A model generated the notes under the pieces. That model was not told the origin of the DNA, did not search any database, and saw only the letters and a program-made list of their open reading frames with translations. 20,893 nt of DNA, taken from positions 1 to 20,893 of the forward strand of contig JAIOWV010000008.1 in assembly GCA_021741945.1 (NCBI GenBank). Reading direction: 5' to 3'. The stretch comes from Pontimonas sp. Lineage in GTDB: Bacteria > Actinomycetota > Actinomycetes > Actinomycetales > Microbacteriaceae. A program made the translations under genes and the position numbers. Positions 7,869-14,942 of this stretch are shown piece after piece (position 1 is the stretch's first letter; every line of letters begins with the position of its first letter).

Positions 7869-8576
7869 CTACGAAACGAGAGTGCCGATGCGCTTGCCCT
7901 GAATGGCCTTTGTCACGTTGCCCGAGGGCTCCATCCCAAAGACAACCATCGGCATCTTGTTGTCCATACACAAGCTAAACGCGGTTGAATCGACGACTTT
8001 CAGACCTTTGACCAAGGCTTCCTGGTAGGTCAACTTCTCGTATTTCTTGGCCGCGGGGTCCTTCTTGGGGTCGGTCGTGTAGACACCATCAACCCCGTTC
8101 TTGGCTACCAGCACCTCATCGGCGAGGATCTCGAGCGCGCGCTGTGCGGCAACGGTGTCGGTGGAGAAGTATGGGAGCCCCGCACCAGCACCGAAAACCA
8201 CAACCCGGCCCTTTTGCAGGTGACGAATGGCTCGAAGCGGAATATAAGGCTCTGCGACCTGAGTCATTGAGATGGCCGATTGAACCCGGACTTCAGCGCC
8301 AGCCTGCTCCAGGAAGTCCTGAAGAGCCAACGCGTTCATCACCGTACCGAGCATTCCCATGTAGTCAGCGCGTCGGCGATCCATGCCGCGTTGACTGAGC
8401 TCTGCGCCTCGGAAAAAGTTACCGCCACCAACCACAACAGCGACTTCAGCCTTCTTGGCACCCTCGGCAATTTCGCGGGCGATCTGAGCCACAACATCCG
8501 GATTGACCCCCAGGGAGCCTCCACCAAAGGCTTCACCCGAAAGCTTGAGCAGTACTCGTCTGCGGCGCTCGACCAT
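7869..8576 (-). CDS. pyrH: UMP kinase
   Basis: PyrH phosphorylates UMP to UDP in pyrimidine nucleotide synthesis and belongs to the amino-acid-kinase fold, not the NMP-kinase fold. The 235-residue protein has LLKLSGEAFGG (9-19), the glycine loop VVVGGGNFFRG (about 47-57), the UMP-binding helix DRRRADYMGMLGTVMNALAL, and the AGLPYFSTDT segment. The length is normal. ATG at 8576 follows GAGGAAAGG. A strong hairpin separates it from tsf upstream, so it may have its own promoter or rely on read-through; it is followed by frr. Confidence 0.97.
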   Translation of the reverse strand: MVERRRRVLLKLSGEAFGGGSLGVNPDVVAQIAREIAEGAKKAEVAVVVGGGNFFRGAELSQRGMDRRRADYMGMLGTVMNALALQDFLEQAGAEVRVQSAISMTQVAEPYIPLRAIRHLQKGRVVVFGAGAGLPYFSTDTVAAQRALEILADEVLVAKNGVDGVYTTDPKKDPAAKKYEKLTYQEALVKGLKVVDSTAFSLCMDNKMPMVVFGMEPSGNVTKAIQGKRIGTLVS

Positions 8577-8623
8577 AGCAACACCTTTCCTCGCGTGACC
8601 CAGCGTAGTGCCCCGGTGAAGCA

Positions 8624-8660
8624 GTAGAGGGCTGGGGCACGGTGTGCCTCAGCCCTCTAC
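8624..8660 (-). terminator. Strong hairpin after tsf
   Basis: GTAGAGGGCTGGGGCAC (8624-8640) and GTGCCTCAGCCCTCTAC (8644-8660) form 17-base arms with one mismatch around a three-base loop. It lies 18 bases after the tsf stop and 47 bases before the pyrH start. No T-run follows it in the minus direction, so it may be a terminator without a U-tract, a stabilising 3' end, or an RNA processing site, rather than a classic intrinsic terminator. Confidence 0.6.
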
Positions 8661-8678
8661 GCTCAAGAAATGTTGTGC

Positions 8679-9506
8679 TTAGGCACCAACCCGGAAGCGA
8701 GCGAAACCGGAGACCACGAGGCCTGCCTGATCAAGAACCTGCTTGATCTGCAGCTTGTTGTCTCTGGCATATTCCTGCTCGAGGAGGGCGACCTGCTTGA
8801 AGAAGGCACCAACGCGACCCTCAACAATCTTCGGAAGTGAAGCCTCTGGCTTCCCCTCTCCGCGGCTGATTTCCTCAACAATGCGACGCTCGTTCTCGAC
8901 AGCCTCGGCGGGGACGTCATCCCGGCTGAGGTACTGAGGGTCGGCGAAGGAAATGTGCTGAGCAACGCTACGCGCGGTCTCGGCATCCTTGCCCGAGTAG
9001 GCAACAACAACGCCAACCTGCGGAGGCAGGTCTTTGTTCGTCTTGTGGAGGTAGACAGCGAAGCCCTCGCCGGAGAGCTTTGCAACGCGGCGCAGCTCAA
9101 CCTTTTCGCCAATGATGGCGGCCTGGTCCTCGATCATCGAGGCCACAGTTCCGCCGCCAGCGGGAGCGGCCAGTGCCTGCTCGACCGAATCGGCGCCAGC
9201 AGCAACAATCGCGGCGAGCACGGAATCAGCGAGTGCTACGAACTTGTCGTTCTTGGCGACGAAGTCAGTCTCGCAGGCAAGCTCAATCATGTAGGCAACG
9301 CCGTTGCCCTCATGAGCTGCCACAAGGCCTTCGCTGGTGGAGCGGTCAGCACGCTTCGCGTTGCCTTTGGCGCCCTTGAGACGCAGAATCTCAATGGCCT
9401 TGTCGACGTCTCCGCCTGCTTCTTCCAAAGCGTTCTTGGTGTCCACCATTCCGGTGCCAAGCTGCTCGCGCAGCTTCTTGATGTCTTCGAGAGAAACGTT
9501 TCCCAT
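8679..9506 (-). CDS. tsf: Translation elongation factor Ts
   Basis: EF-Ts exchanges GDP for GTP on EF-Tu. The 275-residue protein has the N-terminal UBA-like domain (about 1-40, with LREQLGTGMVDTKNAL), the strongly conserved EF-Tu contact motif ETDFVAKN (79-86), and the two-part core. The ATG at 9506 follows AAGGAG. The gene lies 12 bases after rpsB, the nearly universal rpsB-tsf pair, and is followed by a strong hairpin. Confidence 0.97.
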   Translation of the reverse strand: MGNVSLEDIKKLREQLGTGMVDTKNALEEAGGDVDKAIEILRLKGAKGNAKRADRSTSEGLVAAHEGNGVAYMIELACETDFVAKNDKFVALADSVLAAIVAAGADSVEQALAAPAGGGTVASMIEDQAAIIGEKVELRRVAKLSGEGFAVYLHKTNKDLPPQVGVVVAYSGKDAETARSVAQHISFADPQYLSRDDVPAEAVENERRIVEEISRGEGKPEASLPKIVEGRVGAFFKQVALLEQEYARDNKLQIKQVLDQAGLVVSGFARFRVGA

Positions 9507-9518
9507 GTGTCGAACTCC

Positions 9519-10562
9519 TTACTTCTTGTCTGCCGACTTAGGCGCAGCAGCCTTCGCGGCTGGGGCCTTCTTGGCAGCTGGCTTCTTCTCAGCAGGCTCA
9601 GCCTTCTTAGCAGCAGGCTTCTTGGCGGGCTCAGCTTTAGCTGCTGGGGCCTTCTTGGCAGCTGGCTTCTTCTCAGCAGGCTCAGCCTTCTTAGCAGCTG
9701 GCTTCTTCTCAGCGGCAGCCTTGGAAGGCGCAGCCTTCGCAGCTGGGGCCTTTTTCGCAGCAGGCTTCTCCTCAGCGGCAGCTGGGGCGACCTCGGTCGT
9801 CGCCTCCAGGAGCTCGCGCTCCCACTCAGCCAAAGGCTCCACAGCAGACACGTTGCCTTCAGCAGCAGGCTTCTGGTGACGCTCAATCAAGCCCTCTGCA
9901 ACAGCATCAGCGATGATCTTGGTGAGCAAGGCCACCGAGCGAATCGCGTCGTCGTTACCAGGAATCGGGTACTGGAAGTCATCGGGGTCGGCGTTGGAGT
10001 CCAAGATTCCGACAACAGGAATACCAAGCTTCTTGGCTTCGTCGATAGCGAGGTGCTCGCGCAGTGGGTCAACCACCCAGATAGCGCTGGGGGCCTTGGG
10101 AAGGTTGCGGATACCACCAAGCGACTTCTGCAGCTTGGTGAGCTCGCGCTTCTTCAGCAGAAGCTCCTTCTTGGTGAAACCCTGCGTGGTGTCCTCGTAG
10201 TCGATTTCTTCGAGTTCCTTCATGCGTCCCAGACGCTTGGACACGGTCTGGAAGTTGGTCAGCAGACCACCCAACCAGCGCTCGTTCACATAAGGCTGGC
10301 CAACGCGGGTCGCCTGCTCGGCGACAGATTCCTGCGCCTGCTTCTTGGTTCCCACGAACAAGACGGTGCCACCGTGGGCAACAGTCTCCTTGACGAAGTC
10401 ATACGCCTTGTCGATATATGCCAGCGACTGCTGGAGATCGATGATGTGGATTCCGCTGCGCTCAGTCAGAATGAAGCGCTTAACTTTCGGGTTCCACCGG
10501 CGGGTCTGGTGTCCGAAGTGAACACCGCTGTCGAGCAGTTGTCTAATAGTTACGGCAGCCAT
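9519..10562 (-). CDS. rpsB: 30S ribosomal protein S2 with a repetitive Lys/Ala-rich tail
   Basis: S2 is a 30S subunit protein that helps S1 binding and tRNA/mRNA path assembly. Residues 1-255 are a normal S2 (MAAVTIRQLLDSGVHFGHQT, FVGTKKQAQESV, VNERWLGGLLTNF, WVVDPLREHLAIDEA). Residues 257-347 form an unusual extension made of repeated PAAKK, KAPAAKA and AEPAEKK units, reminiscent of histone-H1-type or nucleoid-binding tails. At the DNA level the extension contains a perfect 56-base direct repeat. The tail should be disordered and strongly basic; what it binds is unknown. ATG at 10562 follows AAAGGAG. The 224 bases upstream carry three hairpins. Confidence 0.95.
   Translation of the reverse strand: MAAVTIRQLLDSGVHFGHQTRRWNPKVKRFILTERSGIHIIDLQQSLAYIDKAYDFVKETVAHGGTVLFVGTKKQAQESVAEQATRVGQPYVNERWLGGLLTNFQTVSKRLGRMKELEEIDYEDTTQGFTKKELLLKKRELTKLQKSLGGIRNLPKAPSAIWVVDPLREHLAIDEAKKLGIPVVGILDSNADPDDFQYPIPGNDDAIRSVALLTKIIADAVAEGLIERHQKPAAEGNVSAVEPLAEWERELLEATTEVAPAAAEEKPAAKKAPAAKAAPSKAAAEKKPAAKKAEPAEKKPAAKKAPAAKAEPAKKPAAKKAEPAEKKPAAKKAPAAKAAAPKSADKK
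9559..9698. repeat. Perfect 56-base direct repeat inside the S2 tail
   Basis: Copies lie at 9559-9614 and 9643-9698, offset by 84 bases (28 codons), so the reading frame is kept. They encode the same AKKAEPAEKKPAAKKAP-type segment. Partial further copies lie around. This points to slippage or unequal recombination that can lengthen or shorten the tail. Confidence 0.9.
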
Positions 10563-10594
10563 GGCTGCACTCCTTTTGTTGTTTTCGGTTGAAC

Positions 10595-10613
10595 CTCACA
10601 CCGACGGTGTGAG
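10595..10613 (-). promoter_or_regulatory. Hairpin close to the rpsB ribosome site
   Basis: CTCACACC and GGTGTGAG form an 8-base perfect stem with a three-base loop, about 20 bases before the rpsB ribosome site. It is the last of three hairpins in the presumed rpsB leader and the best placed to affect ribosome access. Confidence 0.55.
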
Positions 10614-10646
10614 CCTGGTGCCGAGGCCACCACCGCACTCACAGGC

Positions 10647-10673
10647 TTCTCTACTGCCAAAGCAGTCAGAGAA
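10647..10673 (-). promoter_or_regulatory. Middle hairpin in the rpsB leader
   Basis: TTCTCT-ACTGC pairs with GCAGT-AGAGAA, giving an 11-base stem with a four-base loop and a single bulged base. It is the longest stem in the region. Confidence 0.5.
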
Positions 10674-10718
10674 TCAGATGAGACCGACGGGTGTGACACT
10701 GAGTTCGACACGCGAAGT

Positions 10719-10752
10719 CAGGGCACCAAAGCGCCCTGCTTCCCCCAGCATA
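10719..10752 (-). promoter_or_regulatory. Candidate rpsB promoter -10 and first leader hairpin
   Basis: On the minus strand TATGCT (10752-10747) fits a -10 hexamer, which would start a transcript near 10740. The first leader hairpin follows at once: CAGGGC (10719-10724) pairs with GCCCTG (10733-10738). No convincing -35 hexamer is visible, so the promoter is a guess. Confidence 0.3.
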
Positions 10753-10786
10753 GCTGCTCTGGAGCCATATCTCGAGTCGAAGGGTT

Positions 10787-11359
10787 CTAACCCAAAGCCA
10801 GAAGGTGCTCCGCCAGGGCCCGAAACGCTTGGCCCCGGTGGGAAAGGGCGTCTTTTTCTTCGTCACTGAGCTCACTAGCGGTGCGTGAATCCCCCTCCGG
10901 GACAAAAATCGGGTCATAGCCAAAACCCCCGGAGCCAGAAGGGGAATAGGCAAGAGATCCCTCCCACGAACGCTCGAGAACAACCTCGCCTCCGGAATGG
11001 ACCAGAGCCGCAGCACACACAAACCTGGCCCGCCGATTGGTGTGCCCGACCATCTGGGAGAGCACAAGTGCCGTGTTCTCCTCGTCGATGCCGGTGCCGG
11101 AATACCGGGCCGAGTGAATTCCGGGCGCCCCATCAAGAGCGTCCACGACGAGTCCGGAATCATCGGCAATCGACGGGAGACCGGAGTCCTCAAAGGCTGC
11201 CCGGGCTTTAATCAGCGCATTAGCGCTGAAGGTCTCACCATCCTCGATGGGCGAGGGTCCAGGGGCTGGCACAAGGGTGAGACCTGGCACAGCTGGCCCC
11301 AAAATCCTCTCTAGTTCAAGGATTTTGTGGGCATTGCGCGTGCCAACAACGATGTCCAT
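10787..11359 (-). CDS. rdgB: XTP/dITP (non-canonical purine NTP) pyrophosphatase, RdgB/HAM1 family
   Basis: This enzyme hydrolyses ITP, dITP and XTP to monophosphates and so keeps damaged purines out of DNA and RNA. The 190-residue protein has all family motifs: GTRNAHK (6-12), IADDSGLVVDAL (64-75), GIHSARYSG (80-88), GGFGYDPIF (144-152) and SHRGQAFRAL (173-182). The ATG at 11359 lies five bases after the rph stop without a strong ribosome site, suggesting coupled translation. The pair rph-rdgB is conserved across actinobacteria. It is the last gene of the murL-murD2-rph-rdgB run. Confidence 0.95.
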   Translation of the reverse strand: MDIVVGTRNAHKILELERILGPAVPGLTLVPAPGPSPIEDGETFSANALIKARAAFEDSGLPSIADDSGLVVDALDGAPGIHSARYSGTGIDEENTALVLSQMVGHTNRRARFVCAAALVHSGGEVVLERSWEGSLAYSPSGSGGFGYDPIFVPEGDSRTASELSDEEKDALSHRGQAFRALAEHLLALG

Positions 11360-11364
11360 GGGCT

Positions 11365-12093
11365 CTAAGACTGGCCGAGAGCCTGGCGCTGAAGTGCAGC
11401 AAGCTCGGTGGTGCCCTGAAGCGCTAGATCAAGTAGCCGATCCAATTCCTGGCGGTCAAACGGCGTGCCCTCAGCAGTGCCCTGCACTTCCACAAACGAA
11501 CCCCGGCCCGTCACCACAACGTTCATGTCTGTGTCGGCTGCGACATCCTCCACATAGTTAAGATCCAAGAGCGGTTCTCCGTCAACAATTCCCACGCTAA
11601 TGGCCGCCACTGAGTCCCGAACCACCGCAGCACCCTTGGCTATGTGACCCTCGGCGCTCGCCCATGAGAGGGCATCCACCAAAGCGACGTAGGCGCCGGT
11701 AATCGACGCTGTGCGCGTGCCGCCATCGGCCTGCAACACATCGCAATCGAGAAGGATGGTGTTCTCCCCCAGAGCGCTGAAATCCACAACACCGCGAAGG
11801 CTCCGACCAATCAGTCTGGAAATCTCGTGGGTTCGCCCACCAAGCTTCCCTTTGACCGATTCGCGATCCATCCGGTCGTTCGTGGAGCGTGGAAGCATGC
11901 CGTATTCGGCGCTGACCCAGCCGGTTCCCTTGCCAGCAAGCCAGCGCGGCACCCCTGGCGTGAAAGAAGCGGTGCAGAGGACCTTGGTGTTGCCGAAGCT
12001 AATGAGTGCGCTGCCCTCGGCTTGGGCGCTCCAGCCCCGCTCGATGGAGATTGGTCTGAGCTCTCCCGCTCTGCGTCCATCTGATCGGGTCAT
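11365..12093 (-). CDS. rph: Ribonuclease PH
   Basis: RNase PH is a phosphate-dependent 3'-5' exoribonuclease that trims tRNA 3' ends. From ATG at 12093 the protein has 242 residues, the family length, with TRSDGRRAGELRPI (2-15), SAEYGMLPRST (61-71), RLIGRSLRGVVD (93-104) and DCDVLQADGGTRTASITGA (116-134). A longer reading from 12123 adds ten residues inside murD2; the shorter start is preferred because an AAAGGAGA ribosome site precedes it and the family begins here. The start overlaps the murD2 stop as ATGA, so translation is probably coupled. Confidence 0.95.
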   Translation of the reverse strand: MTRSDGRRAGELRPISIERGWSAQAEGSALISFGNTKVLCTASFTPGVPRWLAGKGTGWVSAEYGMLPRSTNDRMDRESVKGKLGGRTHEISRLIGRSLRGVVDFSALGENTILLDCDVLQADGGTRTASITGAYVALVDALSWASAEGHIAKGAAVVRDSVAAISVGIVDGEPLLDLNYVEDVAADTDMNVVVTGRGSFVEVQGTAEGTPFDRQELDRLLDLALQGTTELAALQRQALGQS

Positions 12094-13502
12094 TGGCGTG
12101 TCTCCTTTGTCTTTTCTATCCACGTCACAAAATCCTGGGCGCGTTCTTCATAATCGCGGTATTGCCCAAAGCTGGGTGCCCCCGGCGAGAGCACCACATA
12201 ATCCCCTGGCCTTGCCCACGATCGCGCTCTCACCACAGCCTGCTCCATGCTCGCTGCCACCGCCAACTGAGTGCTCTCCAGGCGGTTGAGCGCCCCCAGC
12301 GCCTGGGAACACAGCTCCACGAGTTTCTGCCCACTGCCCGGCAAACCGATGACGCCCTTCGGCGGGAAATCAGCGATGTGGGAGACCAGTGGCGAGTAGT
12401 CAACGCCACGATCGTGGCCACCAATCAGGATGATGACCTGGTCCGAGGGGAAAGCCTCGAGAGCGGCCTTCGCTGCCTGCGGGTTGGTGGCCAAGGAATC
12501 ATTCACAAAAACAACCCCCGAGGGGTCCTGGATTGGTTCAAGGCGGTGAGCGAGAGGTTGAAAAGTCTCGAGAAGACCCGGGACAGACCCGATATCCAGC
12601 GATCCCGCAACAGAAGCGGCGGCGATAGCCATCAGCGCATTGCGCAGGTTGTGCTCGCCGCGCAGCGTCAACGAGGAACTGTGGGCGATGCGGGTGGTGC
12701 CGTGGTGCAACCAGTGTCCGCCGCTGCCATCCGCCTCAAGGTGCCACTGCTCTCCCTCGCCCACCCAGGTCACGGCTAAGCCTGGATAACGCTTGAGGAG
12801 TTCGCGCTTCAGAATCACGTCATCACCGTTGGCGATGACGTGATCAGGATTCCCTGCCACCAAATGCAGCTTGTCGTCGTAGTAGACCTGCTCTGAGCCA
12901 TGCCAATCAAGGTGTTCTGGGAAGAGAGCGGTCAGCACCACCACCGAGGGCGACGTCTCCAGACGTGAGCACTGGTAGCTCGAGAGCTCCACCACCTGAA
13001 ATTCACGAGGGTCAATTCCTTGAACAGGAATCCCCATGTTTCCGGCAAGCGCCGCATCCACGCCCGAGCCCACCAGGAGATGGTGAATCAGGGTGGAGGT
13101 TGTCGACTTTCCTTTCGACCCGGTTACGCCAATCATGCTGTGGGCGTGGTCGGCGACAAACAATGCGGTTCCAGAACTCAGCGGTATCCCCATCGCCACA
13201 ACGGCTTGGTACAGCGCACCGGTTTTGGGGATTCCCGGTGATAGCAGCGCAACATCGGCCTCACGGAGTGAATCCGGAATGGACTCGGAGGCCGGATCAA
13301 TCACGACCAGCGGAACGCGGTCGCCGTAATCCTTGCGCCACGCTGCGGCAGCCTCGCCCTCGTTTCCATCGAGGGCGAGCACAGCGCGACAAATACCAGC
13401 CTGAAGCAACCGGTCGGCAAGCGCGCGGCCCTCCCTGCCGACTCCCACAATGAGAACCGTGCGGCCCTGGAGGCTGGCAAGCCCCGGCGCCTGCTTAGGC
13501 AA
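12090..13502 (-). CDS. murD2: MurD2: UDP-N-acetylmuramoyl-L-alanine--L-glutamate ligase
   Basis: The 470-residue protein is a MurD-like Mur ligase: N-terminal UDP-binding domain (1-120), ATP-binding loop GVTGSKGKSTT (125-135), ELSSYQ (172-177), the PEHLDWHG metal region (195-202), the probable carbamylated Lys211, and GEHNLRNAL (282-290). Canonical MurD holds D-Glu with lysines in NDSKATN and GGxxK; here these read NDSLATN (Leu337) and GGHDRG (Arg365), and the usual Phe of the C-terminal site is Tyr451. Together with the overlapping murL, this points to MurD2, which adds L-Glu to UDP-MurNAc-L-Ala (in Microbacteriaceae perhaps also to UDP-MurNAc-Gly). The standard murD lies in the dcw cluster in most relatives, outside this window. 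The start is TTG at 13502, overlapping the murL stop by 8 bases. Specificity is inferred, not shown. Confidence 0.85.
   Translation of the reverse strand: MPKQAPGLASLQGRTVLIVGVGREGRALADRLLQAGICRAVLALDGNEGEAAAAWRKDYGDRVPLVVIDPASESIPDSLREADVALLSPGIPKTGALYQAVVAMGIPLSSGTALFVADHAHSMIGVTGSKGKSTTSTLIHHLLVGSGVDAALAGNMGIPVQGIDPREFQVVELSSYQCSRLETSPSVVVLTALFPEHLDWHGSEQVYYDDKLHLVAGNPDHVIANGDDVILKRELLKRYPGLAVTWVGEGEQWHLEADGSGGHWLHHGTTRIAHSSSLTLRGEHNLRNALMAIAAASVAGSLDIGSVPGLLETFQPLAHRLEPIQDPSGVVFVNDSLATNPQAAKAALEAFPSDQVIILIGGHDRGVDYSPLVSHIADFPPKGVIGLPGSGQKLVELCSQALGALNRLESTQLAVAASMEQAVVRARSWARPGDYVVLSPGAPSFGQYRDYEERAQDFVTWIEKTKETRQ
12101..12108 (-). promoter_or_regulatory. Ribosome site that fixes the rph start
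   Basis: AAAGGAGA on the minus strand, seven bases before the ATG at 12093, lies inside the last codons of murD2. It supports the short rph start over the one at 12123. Confidence 0.7.
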
Positions 13503-14874
13503 GAACCTGCCCCAGCGAGCTGTAGGGATTTGGAAGTAGCGTGCGGCAGTCGCGGTGGCCCAACACCTGGTGCTCGAGATCGGGCTGTGCGTGCTCTAAC
13601 TCTGGGATTTCCTCGCGCAGGCTCCGAACAACGGCCGCATTGCGCCACTCGGACTGATGAGCGACCCAGGTCAGCGCGACCATCGACTCTGCCTGCTCGC
13701 CCACGCACTCGAAGGGTCGGTGCTCGTGAAGGCCCAAGAGTGCGCGGTAGCCCTCAAGGTGTTTGGGGTTGTCCAAGAGGTTGTCTGCGAACATCCGAGT
13801 GAGAACCGTGGAGGGCATGAAGGGGCTTAGCAGTAAGAAGATAAAACGACACTTGTCGCAGTCCCCACACCAGCGACCGTCATCAACGCCCAGGCGGAAT
13901 GCACGGTTGCAGCTTGTGATGACCGGGTGATACTCCGTCAGCGCAGCAAAGTGGCGCGCGATTTGCAGTTCGCTGTAGGGGCGAAGAAGTGAGAAGTAGG
14001 AACCAGCCGACAACCCCGCCTGAGGTCCCAGCACATCTTGTAGCAAAGCTTCTGCATCTTCAGATTTTGACCACTGGTGGTTGACGGGCAGCCCATCCCA
14101 CCACAGCGTTGGCTCGGACGCGGAAGCTTCCAGAGACATCACAACAGGCCCAAATCCGACCAGGCGAGCCTGGAGCAGCGCGATGAGGGAGTTGATGGCG
14201 GTGACGGGAACGTGGCCGTTGAGACCGCCGGAAGAATTGATCTCAAGAATTGCGGGGTCGAGTGTCCTACTCGCAGAAATCAGCGGATGGCCTTTGATGC
14301 GCGCAACCCGATACATGATTTTGTTGGGATTGACCGCAAATTGCACGGGGTGCATTCTTGCCGCGGCCAAGAGCTCGACAGTGACCACCGAGTCTTTACC
14401 GCCACCAATGGGAACAAGCGGATCGCCCGTGGGGGTCACATGACTCTCTGGGCTCCAGGGCTCGCTGGCGCCTTTTTCGAGAACAATCTGTGGCTCCAAG
14501 AGGCCTGGCAGGCCGTTGCGGTACGCGAACTCTGCCATTCCGTGGCGAATGACCTGTCCGAGATAATCAGCACCCGCTTGGGTCATGCCCTCCACGGCAA
14601 TTGCGTAGGTCTCAGGTGCTGCCGCCTTGTAGTAGCTGAGCCCCATGACTGCGCCGAGCAATACCGCAACACCACGAACCCGGGGCCAGTCAACATCGTC
14701 GCTGGAGCGAACAGGGGTCAGCGCCAGGCGTTCTGTGAAGGATTCGCGGACGCCTTCGCCGACTAGCTCATAGTCGAATTCGCACGTGAAGGCGGTGGCG
14801 TCGATACGGGCACCGAGGTAGCGAAACTCGGTGTAGACGGCAGGGTCAAACACCATCCCCGATGCCACCCCCAT
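13495..14874 (-). CDS. murL: MurL: UDP-MurNAc-L-Ala-L-Glu epimerase
   Basis: The 459-residue protein matches MurL, the ATP-dependent epimerase first described in Xanthomonas oryzae, which turns the terminal L-Glu of UDP-MurNAc-L-Ala-L-Glu into D-Glu. It has a PP-loop ATP motif PIGGGKDSVVTVELL (155-169), the conserved GHVPVTAINSL (220-230), and a cysteine cluster WCGDCDKCRF (Cys336, Cys339, Cys342) that may bind metal. The N-terminal 150 residues are the family-specific domain. It is followed directly by murD2, its pathway partner, then rph and rdgB. ATG at 14874 is used; GAGGAAG lies about 12 bases upstream, so a slightly later start at GTG 14868 or ATG 14856 is possible. No murI is visible in the window. 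Confidence 0.88.
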   Translation of the reverse strand: MGVASGMVFDPAVYTEFRYLGARIDATAFTCEFDYELVGEGVRESFTERLALTPVRSSDDVDWPRVRGVAVLLGAVMGLSYYKAAAPETYAIAVEGMTQAGADYLGQVIRHGMAEFAYRNGLPGLLEPQIVLEKGASEPWSPESHVTPTGDPLVPIGGGKDSVVTVELLAAARMHPVQFAVNPNKIMYRVARIKGHPLISASRTLDPAILEINSSGGLNGHVPVTAINSLIALLQARLVGFGPVVMSLEASASEPTLWWDGLPVNHQWSKSEDAEALLQDVLGPQAGLSAGSYFSLLRPYSELQIARHFAALTEYHPVITSCNRAFRLGVDDGRWCGDCDKCRFIFLLLSPFMPSTVLTRMFADNLLDNPKHLEGYRALLGLHEHRPFECVGEQAESMVALTWVAHQSEWRNAAVVRSLREEIPELEHAQPDLEHQVLGHRDCRTLLPNPYSSLGQVLA

Positions 14875-14912
14875 CCGCGCTTAGAGCTTCCTCGAACATC
14901 AGAAGCATCCCC

Positions 14913-14918
14913 ATCTTA
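14913..14918 (-). promoter_or_regulatory. Candidate -10 hexamer of the murL operon
   Basis: TAAGAT on the minus strand lies 38 bases before the murL ATG, in the 68-base gap after the photolyase stop. A transcript would start near 14906 and include the GAGGAAG ribosome site. No clear -35 is seen at the usual spacing. Confidence 0.3.
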
Positions 14919-14942
14919 GAGGAGGGCTCCAGGCAAGACCTG

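Noticed and set aside
8955..10592. A 545-codon open frame on the plus strand opposite rpsB and tsf
   Set aside because: It lies antisense to two certain genes and its product is low-complexity Leu/Ser/Arg sequence mirroring the S2 repeat. It is a by-product of GC-rich codon use.
10776..10800. A GGGTTCTAACCC palindrome at the end of rdgB that recalls a tRNA T-arm
   Set aside because: No acceptor, D or anticodon stem fits around it and it overlaps the rdgB stop.
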